A stretch of 64,000 nt of DNA, from positions 92,524,327-92,588,326 of the forward strand of contig CM073891.1 of assembly GCA_037176705.1 (NCBI GenBank). Reading direction: 5' to 3'. A program made the translations under genes and the position numbers. The notes below the pieces were generated by a model that ran no database searches, was not told where the DNA came from, and was given only the letters and a program-made list of their open reading frames with translations. Shown piece after piece: positions 11,791 to 22,318 of this stretch (positions are counted from its first letter, which is position 1; every line of letters begins with the position of its first letter). This DNA comes from Molossus alvarezi (taxonomy: Eukaryota > Chordata > Mammalia > Chiroptera > Molossidae).

Positions 11791-12185
11791 TGTGTGGGAG
11801 ACTGTTTGCATGGCATCCATTTTGCAAAAATCTGCTCTGCCATCTCCTGCCCCAAGGCAGGATATCTCTGCATCTCTGCATACAATGTTTCTGCATTCCT
11901 TTAAGTAACCATTTACTCAGCCAGTTATGCTCTGTTTGTCTTTTGTTCCACCTGTGATATTTACATGATATTTACTTGAAATTGCTTCCGGGTGGTCACC
12001 ACAAACATCCCTTGCCAACAAATGTTCTTGTTTTTCTGCTTCTTGCCATATATATACTGTGGATCTCCCCAGAATAAACGAGACTTGATCAGAGCCCTGT
12101 CTTGTCTCCATTTCTGTGTCTCTTGTCCCTCCTCATTCTCACTCCCCATCTAGAGTCCTCGTTGCTTGACCTGCGGGACGGGTCA
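11791..12185 (+). mobile_element. Solo LTR of an endogenous retrovirus
   Basis: This 395-bp block starts TGTGTGGGAGACTG and ends GGGACGGGTCA, giving the TG...CA termini of an LTR. It has a TATA-like element at about 12048-12057 and an AATAAA polyadenylation signal at 12073-12078. A CT-rich U5-like segment follows. A 4-bp duplication GTAC flanks it (11787-11790 and 12186-12189). No internal retroviral genes adjoin, so it is a solo LTR left by LTR-LTR recombination. The retroviral class is not certain: a 4-bp duplication favours class I, while the R/U5 style recalls class II. Confidence 0.72.
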
Positions 12186-13128
12186 GTACTGGCTTAAAAA
12201 GACAAAGCAAAATCGTAATATACCTTTATGGTATCACTTTTTCCACTTCCTCATTAAGGCTCTTCTGATTACCTAACTCTGCTCTGAACCATATATATAT
12301 ATATATTTATTTATTTCTAACTAAACATAGCCATAAAAAACTCAATAAATTAATTTAAGGCTACTTGTTATATTCTATTATAAACTAAAATTTATGGGTA
12401 ATATAGATGTAAAACTTTAAATAAAATCCATCTAATTAAAGAAAAAATATTTCAAAATTTTGCTGAGGCCTTTAAGAAAACCCTAAGTGTGTGTTGGGGG
12501 TAGTTTGTGGGTGGAGTAGTAGTTAACAAACACTTCTTAGAATAATGTATTTGCATATTACCCCTCTCATAGTTCCTTACAGAGAAGGCTGCCTGAAACT
12601 ACCCTCATCTCAATTCTAAATTTCCAATTTAACAGTCTTTCTGAAGTCTTGAGTTTTTGACTCAAATGTTCCACTACTCCATTCCATATTACTCGATATC
12701 CTCCTCCTTTTCTGTTTGAAAATGTTTTTTCTTCAGTCCAGTTATCATTGGTTTAGAAGTTTGTATCTTTTTCAAACCATCCGCTTGATTAGGTTAACAC
12801 AATGCTGAGCAGTTAAAGGAGGTGATTTGTATTTGAAGGAGGACATAGAGAAGAAGATACGTGCCTGGAAATGATTATGCATCATCTTTTTCATTTACAT
12901 ACATCAGTTTAAAAGTATAAATTGCTATTCTGTGTTCAGAGGCCTAACTCATATTAATTATAAAAATTGTATAGTAAGATCTCTTGAAGATAAAAGCTAA
13001 ATATAAACAGTTTTAACAGCATTACGTGTGACAAAAATAAGAAATAATTTGAAAATAAATGTCTAAGTAATATGAATAACTATTAAAATAATAATCTGTG
13101 GATTATATTTTTCCTCTGTAGATGTTAA
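12186..13128. other. Unassigned AT-rich unique sequence
   Basis: It contains a short (AT)n at about 12291-12306. No gene or repeat family is recognised. Confidence 0.45.
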
Positions 13129-13142
13129 CCAAATTTTGTCTT

Positions 13143-13621
13143 CTTTTTAAATTTAATTTATTTATTTTTGTTACAGATGTTTCTCCTGTTCCCCCACTGA
13201 TTCCCCCCAGCCTGTCCCCAGCTTTGTTGTCCATGTCCACTGTTCATGCACACATGCATATAAGTTCTGTGCTTTATCTCTCCTCCCCACCCCCTTTTCT
13301 GGGAATAGTCAGTCTGTATCCCACTTCCACGTCTCTGGGACTACCCCATTCCTCAGACTGTTATGCTCATTATATTCCACAAATATATGTGATATTTGTC
13401 TTTCTCTGTTTGGCTTTTTTCGCTTAGGATGACACTTTCCAGGTCCCTCCATGTCGTCTCAAAGGATAAGAGATCTTTCTTTCTTACAGCTGCATAGTAC
13501 TCCATTGTGTATATGTACCACAGCTTTGTTATCCATTTGACTACTGATGGACATTTGGGCTGTTTCCAGATCTTAGCTATTGTAAATAGTGCTGCTACAA
13601 ACATGGGGGTACATATATTCT
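13143..13621 (-). mobile_element. 5'-truncated LINE-1 (bat subfamily)
   Basis: This 479-bp piece holds the end of ORF2 and the 3' UTR in antisense. The antisense frame 13353-13625 reads [22 protein letters not shown]-rich tail lies at 13143-13170. A 14-bp target-site duplication CCAAATTTTGTCTT lies at 13129-13142 and 13622-13635. The 3' UTR matches the long L1s in this window. Confidence 0.95.
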
Positions 13622-13635
13622 CCAAATTTTGTCTT

Positions 13636-15149
13636 TTTATAACTTTGATAAAATACCTCCAAACTGTTGGTTTGATTGTAATGTTAATTATAAGTTTTCT
13701 TTAATATTCATATATATATGAAAACATAAACTGTAAGCTCTCCTCTCACACCCCAACATACCCCAAGCGCTTACCCTATCTGCCCGCTCAAGCTCTGGAA
13801 CTAACCCCTTCTTCAGTGAGGTCTGGCTTCTTTTACTATGAACGGAATAGAGACAGGAAGATCCAGGTGTGTCATAAGATTAACACTATTTATAGACCTT
13901 CATAGTGGAGAGAACTAGGAAATTTATATATACTAATCCATGCATATGCCCACATTTATATTTATTTCTCTGACTATCTGTGTTTGTATTAATACTCGCC
14001 AATAGCGTGCAATATGAATTTATGTTGATTTCTCTGACTCAAATCCAGAACCGGAAGTCAGACTTTGATGCATAATATTAATTTAATTGCATATATTATA
14101 TAGATAGATATAGACATACATATTTAAGAGTAATCACTAAAGGAACTTAAAAGCTATAGTTTAAAAAATAAATAGGGAAATGTATGGTGAGAGAGAGTGG
14201 GATATATAAAACTTTACTAGTTCAAATGAAGGAGAGAATAAAAAATATATTTTCCAATTTTACTTTTTCATTAAAATTAAATATAATACCTGAGTAAAAT
14301 AATATCTACTAATAGAAACAAAAATTTAACTATTTCACCAATTGTGCTTTCCTCACAAAAATAAATACATAAGAAGCTCAGATCTTTGTGCAGGTGATTT
14401 TATAAACAGATCAGTTATTATTAATATTTTTTGGAAAAAATATTTTTGTAGAAGGAATAAAACACCAAGAGATTAATTACAATACTCTTCTGTCAGAAAT
14501 GAGACATGTGTACGAAAACCACTGTGATTCTAAATATCAGTGATAACTAATTGGAAGATATATTTTGAAAAATATTATCTATAAGATACATAGAAACTAC
14601 TCTAAGAAAGAATGTGCAATGTTTCTAGGCAGGAAATTATAAAATATTGTTGAATGCTATAAAAGAGGATTTAAATAATTGGTGACATAAATTTCATGGG
14701 TGTAAGGGCTTAATTCATGAATTAATCTATAAATATAAAACATTCCAATTATAATGATAACACATTTTTTGTGTGCAAATTAAATTTATTTGGTGTATGT
14801 TATGTGTAAGAATTTCCAAAATGTTATACAAAGAAAAGAATAGCCATGTATCAATATGTCTACATAATTCCAGCAATGAAAATGTTTTGTTGATATCTTA
14901 TGTTTGCCCCACCAAATCTACACTTGACCTCTCTCCCCCTATTTTTAAATTTATGAATTTCATCAGTAATTTCCTTTATTCTTATTTTCCAGTTGAATTT
15001 AATCAATGGAAGGATCAGCCAGAGATGAGAGGTCAGGATTAGAGTAAGGTAGGGATATTTATTTCTAACTCCTTTCTTGACAGATTGCCAAAAATATTTG
15101 CTATGTGCCTCTATCAAAGATTGACTGCTCCTACAACTAAATAATTCTT
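13636..15149. other. Unassigned AT-rich unique sequence
   Basis: Opposed short frames at 14773-15117 are not supported by any motif. A (TAGA)-like patch lies near 14100. No repeat family is recognised. Confidence 0.45.
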
Positions 15150-15300
15150 TCTGGAGTCAGAAGGAGCCTGGCATGAAAATGAGTACATGGAGCAAACCCC
15201 ACTGTTTCTTTCCTCTGCTAATCACATTTAATTACTATGTAGGTGAGAAATAAATATTTGTGTTATCCCTTGGAGATTTGGGGTGGTATGTTATAGAAAT
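15150..15300 (+). mobile_element. Ancient L1 3'-terminal fragment
   Basis: A GTGAGAAATAAATATTTGTG stretch followed by GGAGATTTGGGGTGGTATG resembles the 3' ends of old eutherian L1M elements. It is short and diverged, so an LTR end is an alternative. Confidence 0.4.
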
Positions 15301-15649
15301 TATCTGTTAAAAATCAGTTTCTTTTAAACTTAACTTTCAGAGCAATTAATACTGTTGATCACTTTCTAATTAAAACAATTTTGTTTCTTGGATTCTGGTA
15401 AGAATCAATGCTTTTAAAATACTTTTTCTCTTTCCTTTTCTGCCTTTGAGATGACATAATGTCCCAAAGTTCTATGTACTTTTATGTACTCTGTTTTTTT
15501 AATTTGGTAATTTTATCCAGACCTATGACTTTAAAAATTCTCTTTACTGATGACACATAAATATTTATTTAGAAACTCATCTTTTCTTTTACTAACTTGT
15601 GATTATTAATTTTCCTGACACATTTTTTTTCTCTTGGTATCTAAATGCA

Positions 15650-16520
15650 TTTTAAACATAATATATTCAAGTCCAAACTCTTGATTCCCATATTATTTCT
15701 ATGAATGTTTTTATTGCCCAATTTTTTCTAAGTATATGGAACTACCAGTCCATCAGACTCAAAATCATTTAGACTATTTTCTTAAATACTATATCCAATA
15801 CATAAGAAAAATTTGTATATTTTATCTTTGATTTATTTACTAAATTTGACATATTGTCTCAATTGTAATCACTAAAATTCTTATATTAGCCACTTTTATC
15901 TCTTGTTTGACCTAGTCCAAATCTCTATCAACTAGTCTCTATGATTCCTCTCCTTCAATTCCTCTCAACAGACAATTTCTTTTAAAAATGACTCATTCTT
16001 TTACTCAAAATATCTGCATGGTTTCCAACCATATTTACAACGCCATCCATAGTACTTAGCAAGTCCCCTTAAGGCGTTAGTTAACCTTGCCCCTGGATAA
16101 GACTGAGAACTGATGTCTGACTTTTCATATTCTTGTTCACATAGTGTAGACTTTTTCCCACAAAATATGCCTAGCATGTTTTCTTCTGAAGATTTATACC
16201 TGATCTACCCTCAGATTAGAAAGGTCATGCCCAGATATCCATATGGCTATGTTTTCCCTTCATTTAATTCTCTGCTCAAATATCATCTTTATACAGGTAT
16301 TCCCTGATACCTTTACAGAAAAAAAAGTGTTCCTACTTTCCTAAAAACCCTCATATTTTTTATTTTTTACTACTGAAAAGTAATATTGAACATTTAGCTT
16401 TTTTTATCTCTTCCACTCAAATATAAGTTCAACAAACTCAAGTGCTTTTTCTTTTTCATTCATTATTCAATACTGGGTTTCTAAAACTTAGAACAATGCC
16501 TGGGGACATAAGGCACCAAA
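15650..16520 (+). mobile_element. LINE-2 (L2) fragment
   Basis: Ancient mammal-wide L2 3' half. Recognisable segments are CTCTGCTCAAATATCATC (16271), a CCCTGATACC stretch, and the closing AGAACAATGCCTGGGGACATA (about 16490). These correspond in order to the L2 3' region. Highly diverged and inactive. Confidence 0.65.
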
Positions 16521-17490
16521 AATAAAACAAAGCAAACAAACAAAAAACAACTTCTCTTTAACAAAATAATGAAGAAGGAATGGGTACCTCAGTTTAATAT
16601 GTGATACAGACTTGTAACTTGGACTAATCTTAATTAAAGAGCTATATCAAGTATCTGGATTGTAATTAAATAATTATATCCTCTTCTACATTTATTTTAC
16701 TTTATTTGGCAATGCTGTATTTTTCAAGTTCCTCCCAGGTGAAAGTTTTACACCTTTAGAAACCATCTTAGTTCACGAGAAGATTCAGGTTATTTGTGGT
16801 GACAGCCGATCTTTCTAATTCCATTCCCTCTATTACCAGACCACAAGGTGAACATACATTGTCTTTTACCAGAATCAATATCTTATCTATTCAGCCCTCT
16901 GAAATGAACTTTTATTATCCAGGTAGTTTTAGATAGATGACTTCCAACTTTTATTACCTTTAGTATTGCCTGCTAGGATATATTGAAACTTTTTATGCGG
17001 GTATAGGCATACATCAGACTGGGTCACCTTGAGATTAAAAAATCGATGGCAAATAATAGTTGAGTACTTTGAGTTTAGCACTCATTATCAAAGCAACATA
17101 GGAAGTAACTAGTGACAAAAACAAATACATGGTAAACGCTCTAAAGCACAGTCCTGAGGTGCTCAAGCTGTGAACTATATATTGAGAGTTCTTTCTGGGT
17201 TTTATTCATTATAAGAAGACCTTTTATAGTACTCTGCACCTTAGAAGTTTCTATGGAGTCTTGATGCCCAGTTCTATACTTGCTGGCCAAAGTTACAGAG
17301 ACTTATATGGATGTTAAAAGTGTGAGTCTAAATTTAGAAAATCTTCACTAAAATAAGAACTCCTTAGTGTAAAGTTATGTATATACTTAGATTAATTACC
17401 CAGAAAAGGCAAATCTATAGAGACAAAAGTAGAATAGTGTTTAGTTAAGCACAGAGATGAGAACACTAATTAAATGAAAATCTCTGTATA
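16521..17490. other. Unassigned unique sequence
   Basis: AT-rich, with no gene or recognisable element. Confidence 0.45.
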
Positions 17491-17612
17491 TTTTTAAAAA
17501 ATCATTGAGTTGTACACTTAAAGTGGGTAAATTTCATTGTAAGTATTTTGATACTTCAATGTAGCTGTTTAAAAGTTAAATAAATAAATAAACCAAAAAA
17601 AAAAAAAGTTCA
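17491..17612 (+). mobile_element. Ancient L1 3' end
   Basis: TTGTACACTTAAAGTGGGTA and the terminal A-rich run (AAATAAATAAATAAACC then A) match the typical end of old L1M 3' UTRs. Only about 120 bp is recognisable. Confidence 0.55.
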
Positions 17613-17644
17613 AGAAAAGATGTGTAAAATAAAAGAAATAATAA

Positions 17645-17801
17645 CCACATTGGCGGTGCGGCTCAGTTTGTTAGAACATCATCCCATGAACCAAAGGGTC
17701 ACGGGTTTGATTCCAGTCAGGGAGCATACCCAGGCTGTGGATTTAATCCCTGGTTAGGGTACCTATGGGAGGCAACTGATCTCTGTTTCTGTCTCACATG
17801 G

Positions 17802-17843
<42 letters not shown>

Positions 17844-17913
17844 CTGTCTTTCTCTCCCTCTCCCTTCCTCTCTCTTTGGAATCAATGAAAAACATCTTCA
17901 GATGAGGATTAAA
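17645..17913 (+). mobile_element. Older VES-type SINE with expanded (TC)n
   Basis: The head is diverged (ACATTGGCGGTGCGGCTCAG). The middle GGGTCACGGGTTTGATTCC keeps the B box. The pyrimidine body has grown into a (TC)n run at about 17807-17839. The tail motif is CTTCAGATGAGGATTAAA. AAATAATAA flanks it at 17636-17644 and 17914-17922. Confidence 0.83.
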
Positions 17914-17922
17914 AAATAATAA

Positions 17923-19539
17923 TAAAATATACTTTGTTAAGATTATAAAATACTCTTTAAAAAATGGAACTCTGGGATGGATATATTTAGAATCTGGTTA
18001 GTTCCTGACCTGTTGATGGAAAGCCATTAAGAAGACCAAAGAAATGCCACAGCATTCTTCCAGTCACTCAAGTTCAAGATGGTAAATCAGAATGAATACC
18101 ACTCCCAGAAAAGAAAATTGCAGAGGTTAGTGACACCCTCAAAGTTTTTAAAGAGAAGTGATTTTTTTCTATGATATCTTCATTCAGTCCACCAGTATGG
18201 CCCTTTCAAACACAAATAAACTATGGTGGGTAATAATATAAACCTAAATAGTGAATAAATAGTGATATCATATTTGAAACTGTTTTCTGGATGTGTTTCT
18301 ATAACAGAACATAAAATCTGATAATTGGATGTAGAAAATGCATTCTCTTCAATTTACATCAATAGATAATCAAGTGTCACATTTTATTAAGGGAAGGAAA
18401 CCAATATTTATTCACAGTTTTCTATCAATAACTACAGTAACTCTTGTACGTCCCACATTATACTTTTCTGAGGCCTTGGACATCCTTATAATTTTACGAG
18501 ACATTACACATTGATTTTATTATACTAATTATATTTGGTTGTTCTACAAGTATTATAAATATCCTAGTAAGTTATATGCATCCCAGAAGTGGAAAATAAA
18601 CTTCTAGAAGATTAGAGCCATGCCACATCAATGAGGATTTACTTTCTGGAAAAAATAACAATTTATTGTTCCTTGTACGTCCCACCACTACAATAGTCAC
18701 AGGACTTTGTGAGTCTTTCACACTTGGAACTAATGTTCTAGTGAAGTGAAAGTGATCTACTGCTTGCATCACATGACTGTTAAATTCAGTGGTTTCAGAA
18801 GTGTCCAGACTAGATATAGTTGCATGTATCACAGGGTCATGTCCTCTGTAGAACAGGATGAACTTCTCTCTGAAAATCAGATCTTTATTTGCTACAGAGA
18901 CCAGTAGAAATTGAATGCAGATATATGAAATATCTGTAGATTATATGACCAGATCAGGTCTCCACCACTGAAGTCCAACATATACAATATAACTTAGTGT
19001 CTATTCGAAATGGTGCATTTGGATTTCGGCCTGAGCTGGTCCAGAAGATAGTAATTTACACTGAAGAAGTGTAAATTATTTCACTTACTCCCTAGAAGCA
19101 CTACTTCTCTCTTAGCCCATACCTATGACTTTAAGGGGGTTTCCCTAACTGAGGAAACCTACTTGATGTATTGCTTCAAACCAAACTGAACTTCTGCCAT
19201 ACTACACCCTAATCAGAGATGGCCCTAAAGACAATGGTAAGAAGAAATTCTCCCAGTGTGCATATCTGTGAGCAACAAGTAGGTAGGTGTGATCTGATTT
19301 TATAAGCAGAGACACTTGAGCAGTCACAAATGGTGGGGCTGGTTGATCGGGGACCTAAAAAGAAGAAGACTGGGGTAACGTGGATTAACAATAAGAAGTT
19401 GACAGAAGAGGAACATGGATAAATGATGGTTGTGGGCACAAAACATGGGGGTCTGTGTCTTGTATTATTACCTTAGAGTATCTAACCTAGAGGAGGTTCT
19501 GTTAACAACAGGAGAGATAAGAGGATTCCTCTTAAGAAT
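17923..19539. other. Unassigned; may include more of an old ERV-L relic
   Basis: No intact frame is seen. It lies directly upstream of the integrase relic, so some of it may be earlier pol sequence, but I cannot identify motifs. A 14-base word CTTGTACGTCCCAC occurs twice (near 18446 and 18674). An 11-bp perfect hairpin lies at 19052-19078. Confidence 0.35.
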
Positions 19540-19890
19540 ATTAGCCAGAATTTGTTCTCAGCCACCCCAGTGCTTGATCAATGGACTCAGGAAGGAAATA
19601 GTCCAAGAATAGGGCTTCCCTTTCTCTATGTCAGATCTAGCTACTGCCACTACGTGTTTAACCTGCTAATACTGCAGATGAACGTGGATCATCTAATAAA
19701 GTCAGCTGATGCGATCGTCTAATCAGGTGGTTCTAGATTAATCACATCAACCTTGTCCCAACTATTAGGGGACAGTAGTTTATCCTTATTGGAATTGGCA
19801 TCTATTCTAGATATGGGTTTACCTTTCCTGCCCTAATGCCTTTGCTAGTAGCGCCACCATCCCAAGGCTTATATAATCTCAAATTACAAT
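19540..19890 (+). pseudogene. ERV-L-like pol (integrase) relic
   Basis: Conceptual + strand translation shows SATPVLDQWTQE near 19560 and FILIGIGIYSRYGFTFPA near 19785. Both sit where the integrase zinc-binding/linker region and catalytic core of ERV-L-type endogenous retroviruses would be. A stop (TAG at about 19778) and other lesions are present. The position expected for the first catalytic Asp reads Gly. An inactive fossil; no flanking LTR was found. Confidence 0.6.
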
Positions 19891-19972
19891 GCAGCATGCC
19901 AGATAACATTTCCTTTATAGTGCTCATTTTCTAATGGTGAACACTTAAATGTTCTTATTATTTAAACTCTGC

Positions 19973-19991
19973 ATATATATATATATATATA
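19973..19991. repeat. (AT)n microsatellite
   Basis: An uninterrupted AT dinucleotide run in AT-rich DNA. Confidence 0.8.
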
Positions 19992-20101
19992 ATCACATAT
20001 ACATAAATAATATATCATATACTAATTTGTATGTATAATGCATAATTGTTTATGTGAAATATGGATGAACAAAGCATTTTGATATAAAAATAAGGAGGAT
20101 A

Positions 20102-20350
20102 CCTCTGGCCAGTTTGGTTCAGTGGGTAGAGCATCGACTGGCAGACCAATGAGTAACAGGTTCAATTCTGGTCAAGGTCATATACCTTGGTTGCAGTTCA
20201 TCCCTGGCCCTGGTTGGGGTCATGAGGGAGGCAACCAGTTAATGTGTCCTCCTCGTGTCAATATTTCTCTCTCTCTCTCTCTCCCTCCCACTCTGTCTGA
20301 AGATAAATAGAAAAATATCCTCAGGTGAGGATTAAAAAAAAGAAAAAAAA
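20102..20350 (+). mobile_element. VES-type SINE (type B, older)
   Basis: The head is CCTCTGGCCAGTTTGGTTCAG, the body GTTGCAGTTCATCCCTGGCC, the tail motif ATCCTCAGGTGAGGATT then A. Flanks AAGGAGGATA (20092-20101) and AAGGTAGATA (20351-20360) are a 10-bp duplication with one change. Confidence 0.9.
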
Positions 20351-20439
20351 AAGGTAGATAAAAGCATATATGTGTGTGTGACTATGTGTATAATCATACA
20401 TTCATTTTTATTCATTTATTTCACAAATGTGGATTAACC

Positions 20440-21080
20440 CCTTATAAATGAGTCTGTTGAAAGCACAAAGTTGAACCTTTGAAAGCACAAAGTTGAAACA
20501 GGATAATGCTTGCATTTGAGAAATCTCCAGTCTAATAGAGACACATTTTTGTTCTAAAATGAAAGTACAACATAGTACTATTGCACAAGTATTTAGTAGG
20601 TTTTTGTGATTATAGAGTAATGAGTAAACTAGTGATGTCAAGGAGTGGTAAGTCAAGGAAAACGTGAAAGGAAAATGTAGTTTTGTTAGTATTGATTCTT
20701 CAAGTAGAAATTATATTTAAGAGAAATGAGTAACATTCAGAGAGAAGTCATGGTATGTTTGAAGAATAATATGATTTGTTGTCGCTAGAACCAGAGTAGT
20801 ATTATAGGAAATAAAACATGAAAGGTAAGTTAGAGTTAGGTTTTAATAGGCCATGAAGCTAATGCCACCAAGTTTTAATTTTATCTCATAGTCGATGTGG
20901 TGCCACTGAAAGCTTTTAAGCTGGAGAGTTGTAGAATCCAATCTATATTTGAGAAACATCAGTCTGCCGGCAGTACTGATAATGCATTCAAGAGATATGA
21001 GATTAACTTTTGGTGGTCACTTGAGAGAATATTGACACAGAGTTGTTGAAGGCAAGGTTGTTTTAAAGAGATTTATAGGT
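20440..21080. repeat. Ancient interspersed repeat, family not named
   Basis: Segments such as GGCCATGAAGCTAATGCCAC and GTGCCACTGAAAGCTTTTAAG, then AACATCAGTCTGCC, follow the order of an ancient mammalian repeat. It also appears to recur at 21780-22300 and 36470-37220. I cannot name it from sequence alone. Confidence 0.35.
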
Positions 21081-21159
21081 TAGGTTTTATAAAAATTGGT
21101 ACAGAAACACCTTCAATAAAATATGCTATGTGTCCTTATGTATACTATTTGTTCATATG

Positions 21160-21285
21160 TTTTAACATTTCTTCCAAACGAATATAAGCTCCTTAAAATT
21201 AGGAATTGTATTTTACTATTTTTTTAAATTTTGTATCTAACTGGAAATTAAGGGGCATTTATAACAAGTTTGATTTAAAAAAATC
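21160..21285 (+). mobile_element. Probable L2 3' fragment
   Basis: ACGAATATAAGCTCCTTAAAATTAGGAATTGT resembles the closing part of L2, where a word like AATATAAGCTCC precedes a purine-rich stretch. Short and diverged. Confidence 0.4.
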
Positions 21286-21436
21286 TACAAGGTGCTACAG
21301 GAATACTTATGTTGGTCAAGAGATAATATCATGAAACATATTTTCCTTTCTAGTCAAGAAACCAACCAAGTGAAAAAAATAAATAGAATTATTCCAGGTT
21401 CAGGAAAGTTATGGAGGTGTTCAAGAACATGATAAA

Positions 21437-21695
21437 AAGCCTGGTGGGTGTGGCTCAGTGGTTAGAGTGTCGGCTCATGTACCAAAGGGCCATGGGTTTG
21501 TTTCCTGGTCCATGGTATCCTGGGTTGCAGGTTCGATCTCCAGCCTGGTCAGGGTGCATGCAAGAGGCAACCAATCAATGTGTCTCTCTCACATCAATAT
21601 TTCTTTCTTTCTCTTTCTTCCCCACCAGCTCTCTCCTTCCCTTCCACTCAGTCTCAAAAACAATGAAAAAATATCCTCAGGTGAGGATTAACAAA

Positions 21696-21728
<33 letters not shown>

Positions 21729-21729
21729 C
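21437..21729 (+). mobile_element. VES-type SINE ending in a (CA)n microsatellite
   Basis: The head is GCCTGGTGGGTGTGGCTCAG. It has a B-box-like GGTTTGTTTCC and a second GGTTCGATCTCC, then the tail motif ATCCTCAGGTGAGGATTAAC. The A tail has become AAAAAGCAAACAC(AC)n at about 21692-21729. AGAACATGATAAA (21424-21436) and AGAATATGATAAA (21730-21742) flank the whole, so the microsatellite lies within the insertion. Confidence 0.88.
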
Positions 21730-21779
21730 AGAATATGATAAATATAAGAAGTTTAATCAATTTAGCAAGTTGAAACATG

Positions 21780-22308
21780 AGGCACATTTGCTGTTGAGGG
21801 AAAGAAAGGATGCATTTTGGGGAGCATTGCATGTCATGATAAAAAGTGTGCATTTTATCCTACGAGCAATAAAGAAGTATTAAAAAGGAATGACTCCCTG
21901 GCCAGTTTGGCTTAGCGGTTAGAGCGTCGGCCTGCGGTCCAGAGAGACTTGGGTTCGGTTCCCGCTAAGGGCACGTATCTCGTATCTCGGTTGCAGTTTG
22001 TCCCCGGCCCTGGTTGGTCATGCAGGTGGCAGCCACTCGATGTGTCCCTTTCATGTTGATGTTTCTCTCTCTCTTTTCCTCTTTCTCCCTCCTACTCTAT
22101 CTGAACAAAAAATGAAAAAATGTCCTCGGGTAAGGATAAAAAAAAAAAAAAAGGAATGACATCATCCATTTGATATTTAAAATAATATTCTGGCAAAAGT
22201 GTGATAATTTATTAATAAAACTACAATGGAGAGAGGAAGGGCAAGAGGGACATGTGTTGCCATTTATAATGGTAACCTGGAGCCAGACATAATGAGAATC
22301 TGAAATAC
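21780..22308. repeat. Ancient repeat interrupted by a SINE, family not named
   Basis: Left and right of the SINE at 21895-22147, segments such as GTGTGCATTTTATCCTACGAGCAATAAAG continue one another. They resemble the middle of the unnamed ancient repeat at 20440-21080. Confidence 0.35.
21895..22147 (+). mobile_element. VES-type SINE (type B)
   Basis: A well-preserved type B copy: CCCTGGCCAGTTTGGCTTAG, GGTTCGGTTCCCGCTAAGGG, GTTGCAGTTTGTCCCCGGCC, and a tail GTCCTCGGGTAAGGAT then A. It carries a private 7-base tandem duplication (CGTATCT twice near 21975). A 13-bp duplication AAAAAGGAATGAC lies at 21882-21894 and 22148-22160. Confidence 0.95.
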
Positions 22309-22318
22309 AGAGTCAGTG

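Noticed and set aside
18572..18832. 86-codon minus-strand frame
   Set aside because: No recognisable domain, lies in an unassigned region and is short. I could not tie it to the ERV-L relic, which is on the other strand.
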